Source: Palsa-504 sp050011155
GTDB lineage: Bacteria; Actinomycetota; Actinomycetes; Streptosporangiales; Streptosporangiaceae
NCBI GenBank assembly: GCA_050011155.1
Contig: JBEKJP010000002.1
Coordinates: 62,001 to 126,000 of the forward strand
Direction of reading: 5' to 3'
DNA: 64,000 nucleotides
Part shown: in pieces, positions 50,123 through 59,001 of the stretch
How positions within the stretch are numbered: position 1 is the stretch's first letter
Layout: the number at the start of each line of letters is the position of its first letter
The notes under the pieces: generated by a model
What the model saw: the letters and a program-made list of their open reading frames with translations, nothing else
Database searches by the model: none
What the model was told of the DNA's origin: nothing
Translations under genes and position numbers: made by a program

Positions 50123-51277
50123 TTACCGTGGCCGCGTCGGCCCGCGTCGGCCCGCAGCGGGCTGCCGGGGGTGACGCGCAGGGCGGTTCAGCGCGCTCGC
50201 GGTCTGCGTGACCTCGTCGACGAGTCCCCAGCGCAGCGCCGTCGTAGCCGGGAGCCGGTCGCCGGAGAGCATCAGCCACGCCGAGCGCCAGCGGCCAATC
50301 CGGCGCGTCACGCTGACCGACCCGCCTGCTCCAGGAACAAGGCCCATGCGGACTTCGGGGAACGCGAAGAAGGCGTCCGGTGCAGCGATAGCTCGTCCCG
50401 CGTACGCCGCCATCTCAGCGCCCGCGCCAACGCAGGCGCCATGTGCTATGACGGTCACCTTAGCCGCGATACGGTCGATGACCCGCCAGGGCGCCCGCGC
50501 CAGCCGGACCAGGTAGGCCGCCACAAGGTCATCCGCGGTGCCGAACTCGTCCAGGTCCCCTCCGCTGCAAAAGGCTGGTCCCGCGCCGCTCAGCTCGATG
50601 GATTCGATCGTCTCGTCAACCTCGCCGACCAGCACGGCATCAAGCAGGGCCTCCCGCATTCGCGCGCTGAACGCATTGCGCCGCGCGGGGTCGTTGAGGA
50701 CGATCGAGAGCCGCCCGCCTTCACGGCTGGCCCGCACCGGTTCGGCGGCCGGCTCGCGGCGGCGCGGGGCGCCGCGCTCGCCCAGCCAGCGAGCGAACTC
50801 GGGCCCGCTAAGCAGCAGTGAGTACGTCGCAGCCTCGGCCGCCAGGCCGCCAGCGGCATCCAGGACGGCCGTCTGCCGCACCAACTGCCCGCACGCGATC
50901 GCGGCCTGTGGTGATCGCTCGACAGCCGCGCGCAACCGGACGAGCACCTTGTCCGGATCCGGTGCACCGGGAATGTCGCCGGTCGCGATAATTTCCCGCA
51001 TCTCGCCGTCCGGGGACATCCCGGCAGTCAGCGTCAACGTCGCGGCGGTAATCAGCGGCTGCAGGCTGGCGGTCGGCGGTCCGGCGAGTACACCGACGGT
51101 GACCGGCAGCGCCGCCGCGACTAGGTCGCCGGCGCGGCGGATCAGCTCAGGCGGCGCGTCGCGCCAGCGGTCGAGCGCCAGCACGACGAGCGGGTTGGCG
51201 GGCCTGCCTCCCGGCAGCACGTGAAGCTCAAGCCGCCCGGCCAGCTCGGCCAGCTCGGCAGACGGGTAGGGAGCCAT
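50123..51277 (-). CDS. enoyl-CoA hydratase/isomerase-family protein with damaged 3' end
   Basis: A 384-residue protein. The first ~170 residues look like a weak, degenerate crotonase-like half (PLVVLALDRWRDAPPELIRR, TASLQPLITAATLTLTAG). The second half is a clear crotonase: LNDPARRNAFSARMREALLD, GPAFCSGGDLDEFGT, AHGACVGAGAEMAAYAGRAI, FFAFPEVRMGLVPGAGGSVS. The last residues turn into a Pro/Arg run. If one copy of a 10-bp duplication (50134-50153) and one C upstream were absent, the end would read RVTPGSPLRADAATVRAEEM plus DLLTLGA, so the annotated C-terminus is probably frameshifted. It follows the amidohydrolase gene by 22 bp. Confidence 0.7.
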   Translation of the reverse strand: MAPYPSAELAELAGRLELHVLPGGRPANPLVVLALDRWRDAPPELIRRAGDLVAAALPVTVGVLAGPPTASLQPLITAATLTLTAGMSPDGEMREIIATGDIPGAPDPDKVLVRLRAAVERSPQAAIACGQLVRQTAVLDAAGGLAAEAATYSLLLSGPEFARWLGERGAPRRREPAAEPVRASREGGRLSIVLNDPARRNAFSARMREALLDAVLVGEVDETIESIELSGAGPAFCSGGDLDEFGTADDLVAAYLVRLARAPWRVIDRIAAKVTVIAHGACVGAGAEMAAYAGRAIAAPDAFFAFPEVRMGLVPGAGGSVSVTRRIGRWRSAWLMLSGDRLPATTALRWGLVDEVTQTASALNRPARHPRQPAAGRRGPTRPR

Positions 51278-51299
51278 CCTCGGAAGTGTGGCACAGCCG

Positions 51300-52703
51300 C
51301 TAGCCGCGGGTGTAGGCGAGCTCACCCCCGATAAACGTCGCGGCGACGAGGTCAGACGCGAGAGAATGCAGCGCTTCAAGGGGGCCGGCGCGGAGCAGCG
51401 CGAGGTCCGCCGGGCGCCCGCGGGCCACAAGTCGCGGAGAGCCCGGAGCGGCGCGCTCGCCGAGGAACAGGGCGAGCGCCCGTGCCGGGGAGACTGCCTC
51501 ATCCGTGCGGAACAACCTCGGGCGGCTGGCGGCGCCGCGCATCACATGCCACGGATCCTCGGCCCCGAACGGGGCGTCGCTTCCGGCCGCGACGCCCACT
51601 CCCGCGTCGATGAGGGAACGCAGTCGCCACAGATCCGGCAGGTCGTCCGACGGCACGTCCGTTGCGTACTGCTCGCCTCGTTCCGCGACGAAGTGCGGCT
51701 GCGTGACAACGGTCAGGCCGCGCAGGCCCGGCAGGGAACCGGCCCCGATCACCGCGCCATGCTCGATCCGGTCACCGGTCAGCCGTCCCGCGAGATCGAG
51801 CGCGGCGAGCGTGAGCACGAGTTGGACGCGCGTGACGCAATGCACCGCAGCTGGCCGACCGGCGGCGTGCGCGCCGCGGATCTGGTGGGCGAGTTCGTCC
51901 AGCGGCGGCAGGGTGGTGTCGTCGAGGAGTATTTTTACCGGTCCGACGGCGATCGGGCCGGGCGGCTGCCGTATCCCCGGCGGCGCCATGCAGTATAGGC
52001 GCTGCGTGATCGGGGCCTCGGCCAGGAACGCGAGGTCGCGCTGGGTCGCACCAGGCGTTGCGTCCGTGAAGCCCGTGATCCCGAACGCTGCTGCCTTCCG
52101 GCTCACCGCGCCTAGATCCGCGGTGACAACGGGTATCCGGCCGACAAGCCAGCGGTCCATCCGCCATAGCCGCCCGGTCGGGCGGCCGGCGTCGTCGCGT
52201 TCCACCCCGCCTAGCTCGCACCCGTCGAGGTCTAGGCGGGTGACAGCGAGCGAGTTGACCACCCACAGCGCGCCGCTGCGATGCTGTACCCGCACCGGGC
52301 GATGGGGGAAGAGCCTGTCAAGAGCGTCGCGGTCCAGCGCCCCGGCGACCGACTCGTGATAACCGACGGCACGCAGCCAGGCGCCCGGTGGCAGGTCCGC
52401 GTCCGCGGCCTGCAACCGCGCGGCCAGCTCGGCTACGGTCCTGGTCCGCGGTGGTCCGACGCTCACGCTGGCTGCCGCGGCGGCGAGCGCGCGCAGATGC
52501 ACGTGGTGATCGTGCAGGCCGGGCAGCAGGAGCCCGCCCGCTGCCTCCATGACCTCTTCGCCGGGTTCCGGCCGCAGGCTCAGCCCGCACTCGGCGATCA
52601 GGCCGGCGGCCAGGCGCACATCAGTACGCGGGATGCAGGCCAGCACCGCTTCGGCGGCCAGGTGGGCATCCGCCGGCCATACGCATGCGTTGCGGATTAG
52701 CAT
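51300..52703 (-). CDS. amidohydrolase family protein (YtcJ-like)
   Basis: A 467-residue metal-dependent hydrolase. An N-terminal beta-sandwich strand starts MLIRNACVWPADA, the metal motif is LLLPGLHDHHVHLRAL (about 62), then GITGFTDATPGATQ (about 215), AAVHCVTRVQLVLT (His, about 295), GDRIEHGAVIGAGS (His, about 318) and AAGSDAPFGAEDPWHVM (Asp, about 375). Its ATG overlaps the CoA-transferase stop by seven bases (ATGCTAA), so the two are coupled. It would cleave a C-N or ester bond of a small molecule; substrate unknown. Confidence 0.85.
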   Translation of the reverse strand: MLIRNACVWPADAHLAAEAVLACIPRTDVRLAAGLIAECGLSLRPEPGEEVMEAAGGLLLPGLHDHHVHLRALAAAAASVSVGPPRTRTVAELAARLQAADADLPPGAWLRAVGYHESVAGALDRDALDRLFPHRPVRVQHRSGALWVVNSLAVTRLDLDGCELGGVERDDAGRPTGRLWRMDRWLVGRIPVVTADLGAVSRKAAAFGITGFTDATPGATQRDLAFLAEAPITQRLYCMAPPGIRQPPGPIAVGPVKILLDDTTLPPLDELAHQIRGAHAAGRPAAVHCVTRVQLVLTLAALDLAGRLTGDRIEHGAVIGAGSLPGLRGLTVVTQPHFVAERGEQYATDVPSDDLPDLWRLRSLIDAGVGVAAGSDAPFGAEDPWHVMRGAASRPRLFRTDEAVSPARALALFLGERAAPGSPRLVARGRPADLALLRAGPLEALHSLASDLVAATFIGGELAYTRG

Positions 52704-54049
52704 GCGGCGTGCTGGCCGGAGAGCCAAGCGAGCACCGAACTGGTGTCCGCGCCCAGTTCTGGGGCGTGCTCCGCCGTGCCTGCGGGCGGGACCGGGCGGC
52801 GTGGCAACCTTATGGCCTGCTCTTGGTGCCAGCGCGGGCAAGCTACTGATCCGCCGCGGACAACGTGCGGGCCGTGGTCCGGCGCGGCGGTGAAGGCGGC
52901 GGCGACCTCCCGCATGGACAGGTCGATCAGCTCGCCGCCTCCCGCCGACCGCGACCGCGCGACCGCGAGCGCCCCGCAGACGCCGGTCAGCGGGTCCGCG
53001 ATTGCGTCAGCGCAAAATACCGGCTTGGGCGGTGACACGCCTGCGGTCCAGCCGACCAGGCCGCCCGCCACCGCGGCGTCGTCCCCGAACGCCACTCGGT
53101 CGGGCATCGTCCGCCCATACCCGCTGATGCTGAGCCAGACTTGGCCGGGCCGGTGAGGGACCATGTCGGGGGCTAGCCCCAGACCCGCCAGCGCGCGCGG
53201 CCGGGACGCTTCGATCACGACGTCCGCGGCCTCAAGCAGCGCTGCCAGTATGGTGCGCCCGGCCTTACTGCTGAAGTCAGCTGACAGGCTGCGGTGCCCG
53301 GCATGCAGCCAGTTGAAGAACTCCCGGTTACCGGAGCGCGCACCGTCCGGCCGGACCGGGGACTCGACCTTGATGACCTCCGCGCCAGCCAGGCCGAGCA
53401 ACCGCGCGCAGAGCGGGCCCGCCCACATCGATGACAGGTCAGCGATCAGCGCGCCAGACAGCCGCGCCCCGGCCAGCGGCGCCGCGATACGCCCAGCCCG
53501 CCATGGCGGCCAGCCGGCGGTTTCGGTCAGTGAGATCTCACTCGATACCGGCGGCGGCGCGGTGGCTGGCAAGGCAGCCGCGGGAACGCCGACCAACTGC
53601 GCCGCCGCCGCGAAGTCCTCTGACGGCGTGCCTAGTGCCGCCGCCGTGAGCGCGGTGCGCGCCCTGGCTCGCGTCATAATCCGATCCAGGCTGGCTCCGT
53701 CCCAGCCGAGCGGACCGACAATGGCTGGTACCGCTGCTACGTCATCGGGTCGGCTCAGCGTGACGGCACACCATCCGTCCGCCGAACGCAGCAGGAAACT
53801 CGATCCTCCGGCGGAGATCCGCCCTCCCCGGGTGAGGCCGGCGAGCGCTGCGCGGCCGGTGATCAACTCCGCTGGGTCGGCACGCACCTGCCTTCCTGTT
53901 TCCGCCGTTACCCGGGCGAACTCCGCGGTGACTTGGCCGAGCATGGCCAAGGCTGGCGCCGGAGAGGCCACTGGCACCCCGTCCGGCATGCCAGTAAGCG
54001 CCATCGCGCCGGACGCTGCCCAGTCCAGCACTGGACACCTGTCACGCAT
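52697..54049 (-). CDS. CoA-transferase family III (CaiB/BaiF-like)
   Basis: A 450-residue protein. The recognisable CaiB/BaiF core begins at about residue 200 (GALIADLSSMWAGPLCARLL, GLAGAEVIKVESPVRPDG, FFNWLHAGHRSLSADFSSKA, DVVIEASRPRALAGLGLAP, WLSISGYGRTMPDRVAFGDD), preceded by about 190 residues like the N-terminal part of longer homologues. Such enzymes move CoA between carboxylic acids. The ATG at 54049 overlaps the stop of the out-of-frame tail of the upstream gene, and its own stop overlaps the amidohydrolase ATG. Confidence 0.82.
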   Translation of the reverse strand: MRDRCPVLDWAASGAMALTGMPDGVPVASPAPALAMLGQVTAEFARVTAETGRQVRADPAELITGRAALAGLTRGGRISAGGSSFLLRSADGWCAVTLSRPDDVAAVPAIVGPLGWDGASLDRIMTRARARTALTAAALGTPSEDFAAAAQLVGVPAAALPATAPPPVSSEISLTETAGWPPWRAGRIAAPLAGARLSGALIADLSSMWAGPLCARLLGLAGAEVIKVESPVRPDGARSGNREFFNWLHAGHRSLSADFSSKAGRTILAALLEAADVVIEASRPRALAGLGLAPDMVPHRPGQVWLSISGYGRTMPDRVAFGDDAAVAGGLVGWTAGVSPPKPVFCADAIADPLTGVCGALAVARSRSAGGGELIDLSMREVAAAFTAAPDHGPHVVRGGSVACPRWHQEQAIRLPRRPVPPAGTAEHAPELGADTSSVLAWLSGQHAAC

Positions 54050-54256
54050 GGTTCATTATCAGCCCTAACTGTTCGCGCGGCGGGCAGAAGTCCCGCAGAC
54101 TGACGGCCGGGTGCTCGTGGCGCGCTGCGACGAGTTCGTCGAGCATCGCTGGGAGCGGCTCACCGGCGGCTTCGCCGGCTCCTACGGAAGCGCGGCCCAG
54201 CAGCGAGGCGATCCGGCCGTTTTCGACCCCGTCGCGCTCAAGGCGCTGATGGAATG
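54042..54256 (-). pseudogene. out-of-frame 3' continuation of the TIM-barrel gene
   Basis: Just after ALLMANSI of the TIM-barrel gene, the -1/+1 frame is open and reads HQRLERDGVENGRIASLLGR, continues through PLPAMLDELVAARHEHPAVS and ends QLGLIMNHA at a TGA that overlaps the CoA-transferase start by eight bases. Dropping one T in agcattccat would fuse it seamlessly to the upstream frame. Either a recent frameshift, a sequencing error, or programmed shifting; the coupled stop argues that the long form was the original. Confidence 0.6.
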
Positions 54257-55293
54257 CTGTTCGCCATGAGCAGCGCATTCTCGGACAGGACCGAGAGCCA
54301 GTAGTTCATCCGCTCGGCGTTGGTGGTGTCCTGCCAGTGGGCGAACAAGCTGGCGGCGTCGGCGAGAGGCAGCCGGCCTTCCACCTGGTGGACCTCGGCG
54401 GTGAAGGAGACCCGCTGCGGAGGGCATGCGTCAATGGCCGTCCGCACGATGGAGGCCAGGCCGGCTGGCCCGTACATCATGTTCAGCGACTGGCGGCCCT
54501 GATAGCTGAAGGGGATGGGCAGCTGGGTCAGGAAACTAAAGTGATCTCTCAGGCCGGGGACGAGGGGATGCCCGTCGTGCAGGTGAAAGTGCACGTGCTT
54601 GCCGAGCCGGCCGAGCGAATGTATGACGTCGAGAACGTGTGGCAGGGCGGTTGCCACCGCATCCTGGATGTCTGCCACCAGGTCGGGCAGGCGGTGGTCC
54701 GCTCGGTTGAGCTTCTTGAGATCCAGGTCAGGATGGCTGTCACCGAACCTGGCCGTCACTTGCCTCAGGCCGATGTGCCCGACGTCGATGCAGCAGCTGA
54801 CTCGTTCGGCGTCCCGGAGCCGCTCGGCCACGTCGACGAACCATCCGCGATCCAGTCCGGCGGCGTACTCGAGGAAAACCAGCGGACCACCTGGTCGCTG
54901 GCAGATGCTGGCATTCAGCTCACGCATCCCGGCGAGCAGACGGTCCGTCTGTGCCCCCATCTCACGCTTGTCGTGGACGACGACGCCGGCGATGCGGCCC
55001 GCGAAGCGGTCCGCGAATTCCCGTACCAACGCGCGGTCCCGGCTGTGCAGCACGTTGAGGCTCCGGTCCAGGTGGACGATGGGCAAGCGCGGACGGGGAG
55101 GTGCGAATCGCAGGACACGCTCGAGCCGGTCTGGCGTGTCGGCGTAGACCTCGGCGGCCACGCCCATCTGGGCGAAGCGAAACGCGGCGAGCCGCAGCAG
55201 CGCTTCATCCCCGTCGACACGCTGCTGGAACAAGGCGTAAACGCAGTCAGGTGCCTCGCCGGCCTGTCGTCCATCCATGAGCTTCAACTCCAC
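54238..55293 (-). CDS. xylose-isomerase-like TIM-barrel metalloprotein
   Basis: A 351-residue protein, not closely recognised. The metal-site pattern of the AP endonuclease 2/sugar isomerase fold can be read: VVVHDKREMG, PLVFLEYAAGLDRG (Glu, about 142), SCCIDVGHIGLRQVT (Asp/His, about 168), KHVHFHLHDGHPLVPG (His, about 234) and RVSFTAEVHQVEGRLPL (Glu, about 296). The ordered His/Glu set suggests an active isomerase, epimerase or hydrolase. It ends early at TGA 54238, with a 65-codon open continuation in another frame. Lies 51 bp after the CotH gene on the same strand. Confidence 0.65.
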   Translation of the reverse strand: MELKLMDGRQAGEAPDCVYALFQQRVDGDEALLRLAAFRFAQMGVAAEVYADTPDRLERVLRFAPPRPRLPIVHLDRSLNVLHSRDRALVREFADRFAGRIAGVVVHDKREMGAQTDRLLAGMRELNASICQRPGGPLVFLEYAAGLDRGWFVDVAERLRDAERVSCCIDVGHIGLRQVTARFGDSHPDLDLKKLNRADHRLPDLVADIQDAVATALPHVLDVIHSLGRLGKHVHFHLHDGHPLVPGLRDHFSFLTQLPIPFSYQGRQSLNMMYGPAGLASIVRTAIDACPPQRVSFTAEVHQVEGRLPLADAASLFAHWQDTTNAERMNYWLSVLSENALLMANSIPSAP

Positions 55294-55344
55294 AGTGTGC
55301 GGGCGGTCTTCTCACCCTCGCATCCTCGCCCGGGCAGGCTCGGG

Positions 55345-56913
55345 CTAGGCCGCCCGTGGCAACTGCTCCGCGGCGGCCGGAAAGCGATCGACAGCGCGCG
55401 GCATTGTCCGCCTCAGCCGCCTCAGCTGAACGCGGGCACTGTCATGACGCATGCGGACGTAGTGGACGATGCCTTCCACCGTCTTCTTCCCGTGCCGCAG
55501 TTCGCGCTGCCGGCAGCCGCTCCGGTAGACCTCGTCATTGCTGTACCGCCGGCCGGTGAACGGGCGCCCGTGAGGCGTATCCGATTCCAGGTAAGCTGCT
55601 CGCCGGACCCGGTACCACAGGCCATCCTCGGAGTGCGGCCCGATCCGCGTGGCAATGGCCTCCGGATTGAACTCGGTGTCGAGCATGTGCTCCAGGAAAT
55701 CCAGGTAGTACTGGCGGTAGTCGTGGTTGCGGAGCAGGTTCCGGACGAGCGGGATCGTTGGCTTGCGGCGGTTTGCTTTTCCCGGCCAGTCCAGGATATC
55801 GGCGTACTGCCACTGAGTTCCGGAATAATCGATCCCCAGGCAATTATCGTAGTCCCATGGTATGAAGTGGAAATAAGGAGAGCCGGTGAAATCTTTGGCC
55901 GCTCCCTGATGGCCCGAATTGTAAAGATAGTAATTGGACCCGGACGCGTAATAGTTATCCCAGCTTCCGAGTAGCATATTAACGGCCGCCCACCTGAGGA
56001 AGGCGTTGACGTTCATGACGTCATCCACCGACTCGCGGAAGGCGTCCGTGCCGAAGCGTCCCTCACCGCCGCCAAGACCGATGCCGTTGATCGTCCTGAT
56101 AAAGCAGGCCAGGTCGTCGTAGGTGCTGGTCTCGGGGGAATTCTTGTTGGTCTGGAGCCGGTAGGTATGCTCGGCCGAGCCGGGGATGAAATACTGCCGT
56201 CCCGAGTCATCTCCGTCAGGTGCGGTCCGGTATTCAAGATACGCACCCCCGATGTCGCGATAGCCGGTCTTGTACAAGTTTCCTCGGTAGTTCCGGCCGA
56301 AATGATCTCTCAGGAACCTCTTGTCGACGTGCTCGATGACCGAAAACAGGCCCCGGTAGCTTGAGCCGAAGGCCAGCTTGGCGTACGTATGCCGCGGTGC
56401 GGGAACATTGGCGAGGGCGAACAGGCGCCAGGCCAGCGCTTCGCGCATCTGCGATGGATCGTTGTACATTGCCTTGAGATTGATCCGGGTCATTCCGGCC
56501 AGCCGGCTGCCCTGCCCGGCGGCATTGAGAAGTATCCTCCACGATGGCTTCGGCGCGTGCAACGTACGGTTCCCGCTGTTCTTGAGCGCGAAGGCCTCGG
56601 TGCTGAACAGGACACCTCCGCGGCCGGGGACTGGAACCGGCCGGCGGTCGGCCGGATCGGTCATCCACACATCGAGCCTGGCGCCGCGGCCGGGACTCAG
56701 CGGCTCGGTCAGGACACCGTTTCCTGGCCGGAACCCCGTGACATCAAACATGTACATGTCCGCGCCGAAGAACTCCGGCTTCCCCGGGTGCGAACCATGA
56801 CGGCCGGCCGGCCCGCCAGCCGCATTTTCGCTGCGCCCGGGAAGCTCCCATGCCTCTATCGTCCGCCCGCTGAACATCTCACGGAACCGCTCTCCGTGAA
56901 CAGCCGTGTCCAT
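55345..56913 (-). CDS. CotH kinase family protein
   Basis: A 522-residue protein with a CotH domain over about 110-400. FALKNSGNRTLHAPKPSWRI, MTRINLKAMYNDPSQMREAL, SYRGLFSVIEHVDKRFLRDH (substrate/ATP lobe), LGSWDNYYASGSNYYLYN (about 320) and FHFIPWDYDNCLGIDYSG (about 350) match the atypical CotH fold, which in Bacillus phosphorylates spore-coat proteins and in fungi includes surface proteins. No signal peptide, anchor or dockerin is visible, so it may be cytoplasmic. It is embedded among a HAD hydrolase, an APH-type kinase and a metal TIM barrel on the same strand, a context I do not recognise. Confidence 0.82.
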   Translation of the reverse strand: MDTAVHGERFREMFSGRTIEAWELPGRSENAAGGPAGRHGSHPGKPEFFGADMYMFDVTGFRPGNGVLTEPLSPGRGARLDVWMTDPADRRPVPVPGRGGVLFSTEAFALKNSGNRTLHAPKPSWRILLNAAGQGSRLAGMTRINLKAMYNDPSQMREALAWRLFALANVPAPRHTYAKLAFGSSYRGLFSVIEHVDKRFLRDHFGRNYRGNLYKTGYRDIGGAYLEYRTAPDGDDSGRQYFIPGSAEHTYRLQTNKNSPETSTYDDLACFIRTINGIGLGGGEGRFGTDAFRESVDDVMNVNAFLRWAAVNMLLGSWDNYYASGSNYYLYNSGHQGAAKDFTGSPYFHFIPWDYDNCLGIDYSGTQWQYADILDWPGKANRRKPTIPLVRNLLRNHDYRQYYLDFLEHMLDTEFNPEAIATRIGPHSEDGLWYRVRRAAYLESDTPHGRPFTGRRYSNDEVYRSGCRQRELRHGKKTVEGIVHYVRMRHDSARVQLRRLRRTMPRAVDRFPAAAEQLPRAA

Positions 56914-57029
56914 GACCCCCCATGCCTCTCCCGCGGGCCCGGTTCACCACCCCTCCGCCGGGCGGCGCCTGGATACCTGCTCTTCCCTTACGGAGCGGGC
57001 GGCAAGGCCAGAGATACATGCGGCTCAGT

Positions 57030-57764
57030 TCAGGGTAGGCCGAGGATCTGCAGGAGGTCGCGGAAGTCCGTGATCGTGTAATCGGGGTGGCAATCCCGGT
57101 AAACCTTCTCTCCTTGATCCGAGTCGAACATGACGGTGGTCAGGCCGGCTTCCTGTGCTCCGTGGATGTCGCGGTACATGTCGTTGCCGACGTACAGCGC
57201 GTTCTCAGCCGCTATCCCCATACCGTCGAGCGCGAGCTGGAAGAGCCGCCGGTCAGGTTTGCGGTATCCGTGGTCGCCGGAAACGATGACCGGGTCGAAG
57301 TAGCCGAGCAGGCCGACCTTATGCAACTCGCTGCGGGCGTATGCGCTCTGCGCGTCGGTGACGATCGCGAGCGGGTAGCGGTTGTGCAGGACGTCGAGCA
57401 CCTCGCGGACGTGCGGGTACGGGGAGAGCCGCCGACGTGAGATGCCGCGGGTCATCTCGGCTAGGAACAGCGGCAGCTGCTGGAGCTTGCCGGCTGGCAG
57501 GGCGCGGGTGAAATCCGTCGCCTGCCCTTCGATGATGCCGCGCCAGATGCCGACGGCGTCGAACTCGGGATACTCTTCCGGACTGGTCCGCAGCTGTTCT
57601 TTCATGATCTGGAAATAGAGATCACCGAGTTCGTGCCGGTGCAGGCCGATGCCTTGGTAGCTGAGGAAGTGCGCCGCGGCCCGGAAGATCTGCTCGTCGC
57701 CGTCCTCGGTCAGGATCCTGACCAGGGTGCCGTTCACGTCGAAGGCGACCGCTCGGATGTCCAT
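57030..57764 (-). CDS. HAD superfamily hydrolase
   Basis: A 244-residue HAD hydrolase with a helical cap. Motif I is VAFDVNGTLV (Asp9 as nucleophile, Asn in place of the second Asp), motif II LAIVTDAQSAY (about 133), motif III Lys in GDHGYRKPDRRLF (about 168) and motif IV YVGNDMYRDIHGAQ (about 190). The Asn in motif I removes the usual general acid of phosphatases, so a phosphatase role is less sure; dehalogenase-type members also lack it. Between the CotH and APH-type genes, same strand, 46 bp from the latter. Confidence 0.85.
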   Translation of the reverse strand: MDIRAVAFDVNGTLVRILTEDGDEQIFRAAAHFLSYQGIGLHRHELGDLYFQIMKEQLRTSPEEYPEFDAVGIWRGIIEGQATDFTRALPAGKLQQLPLFLAEMTRGISRRRLSPYPHVREVLDVLHNRYPLAIVTDAQSAYARSELHKVGLLGYFDPVIVSGDHGYRKPDRRLFQLALDGMGIAAENALYVGNDMYRDIHGAQEAGLTTVMFDSDQGEKVYRDCHPDYTITDFRDLLQILGLP

Positions 57765-57809
57765 ACTCTGGGCTAGGTCCCCTCGTTCGGCAAGGGCGTC
57801 GCCACGAGT

Positions 57810-58820
57810 TTAGGCCGCTCGCAGCATCCGCTTCGCCTGCCGCACGAGCCTTCTGCCGTAATCATGGCCGATGTAGCCGTTGCGCGCGATCCGCAGCAGG
57901 TTCAGGGCCATGTAAAACGGTGCGCGGACAGTAATCGACTCGAACGTCTGCTCGCGGTCGGGAAAATGACTGCTGTACTCCCACAGGAAGTGCCCGATGA
58001 ACGGCTCCGCGTTACGCCAGTCGCCGGAGTCACGCATGAACACGTGCTGGAGCTCGCCAGCCACCCGTCCGACGTCGAACATCCGGTCCCCGCGCTTCAT
58101 GCGCTCCAGGTCAATCGCGGCGACGTCCAGTCCGTGACCGAACAGGAAGTTAGCGGGAGTCGCGTCGCCGTGCAGCCAGACCTGCCGGTCCTGCCACATC
58201 TGCGGTCGCTCCCGCCAGCGGTTGCGCAACTTGCTGAGATCGTCGACGTCCTGCTGCCCGATGCGCCGCGCCCGGCGGAGCCGGCTGACGATCGTGTCGA
58301 AGTACCGGCATTCGGGATCGAAATCCACGGTTGCCCCGTTGGCCGTCCGGTTGTGCAGGGTGGCGAGGAAATACGCCAGGGCCTTCAGCCGCCAGTACAG
58401 GTGCGCGTCGTCCCCATGCTGCGTCGTGCGCGCGATCGCGTGGCTGAATTCCTCGCCGGCATAGTATTCGACGGCCAGCACGCCGTTGATATCGCGGCTG
58501 AGTCCCAGCGGGCGAATGACGTGGTGCGGCGACCCGACCAGGTTGTACCGGCGCAACGTCTCGAGCCCTTCGTACTCCTGGCGTGCCATCCAGGCTGCCT
58601 TGTCCAGATCCGTTGCGAACCTCGGACCGTAGAACTTGCAAATGACCTTGGCGCCGCTGAACTTTTCCTCGTACGCGTAGACCTCGTTGCTTCCGCACAG
58701 CCGGAACGCCCGGAACGCCAGCCGCGGCTCGCGCACGTCCAAGCGATCGCGCACGATCGTGCTGAGAAAGCCGCGCAGTGGGTCCTCGCTCGCTACGTAT
58801 CCAACATATTTTCCGTTCAT
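57810..58820 (-). CDS. APH/choline-kinase-like phosphotransferase
   Basis: A 336-residue phosphotransferase of the protein-kinase-like fold. AYEEKFSGAKVICKFYGPRF (Lys strand, about 50), the catalytic loop VWLHGDATPANFLFGHG (HGDxxxxN, about 215) and the metal site VAAIDLERMKRGDRMFDVGR (about 235). A C-terminal basic helix ends RRLVRQAKRMLRAA. The target is not known; the resemblance is generic. ATG 58820 has GGGGGA upstream; ATG 58859 gives 13 more residues. It appears first in the minus-strand series with the HAD and CotH genes. Confidence 0.8.
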   Translation of the reverse strand: MNGKYVGYVASEDPLRGFLSTIVRDRLDVREPRLAFRAFRLCGSNEVYAYEEKFSGAKVICKFYGPRFATDLDKAAWMARQEYEGLETLRRYNLVGSPHHVIRPLGLSRDINGVLAVEYYAGEEFSHAIARTTQHGDDAHLYWRLKALAYFLATLHNRTANGATVDFDPECRYFDTIVSRLRRARRIGQQDVDDLSKLRNRWRERPQMWQDRQVWLHGDATPANFLFGHGLDVAAIDLERMKRGDRMFDVGRVAGELQHVFMRDSGDWRNAEPFIGHFLWEYSSHFPDREQTFESITVRAPFYMALNLLRIARNGYIGHDYGRRLVRQAKRMLRAA

Positions 58821-58859
58821 CGGATCCCCCGAGTGCGCAGCATCCCCGTCATCTGACAT

Positions 58860-59001
58860 TCACTGCGCCTTTACCTGACACAGAGGCCCTATGTCTGCTT
58901 CCTGATACGCGCTGAGCCGACGGCGGGCGAACATGCTCAGGTCCGGCCAGCCGACCGTGCACTCGGTGCTGGTGACGGGCTCGCCGGTGTACCGGAGCTG
59001 T
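58860..59001 (-). other. coding-like remnant between two kinase genes
   Basis: The 142-bp gap is open on the minus strand and reads EQLRYTGEPVTSTECTVGWP then DLSMFARRRLSAYQEADIGP and LCQVKAQ with a TGA at 58860. It has protein-like composition but no start or family I recognise, so it is perhaps the tail of a lost gene. No promoter-like A+T stretch is seen. Confidence 0.3.

Noticed and set aside
54337..55974. 545-codon plus-strand frame opposite the TIM-barrel and CotH genes
   Set aside because: No ribosome site or family motif, whereas both minus-strand genes show ordered active-site motifs.
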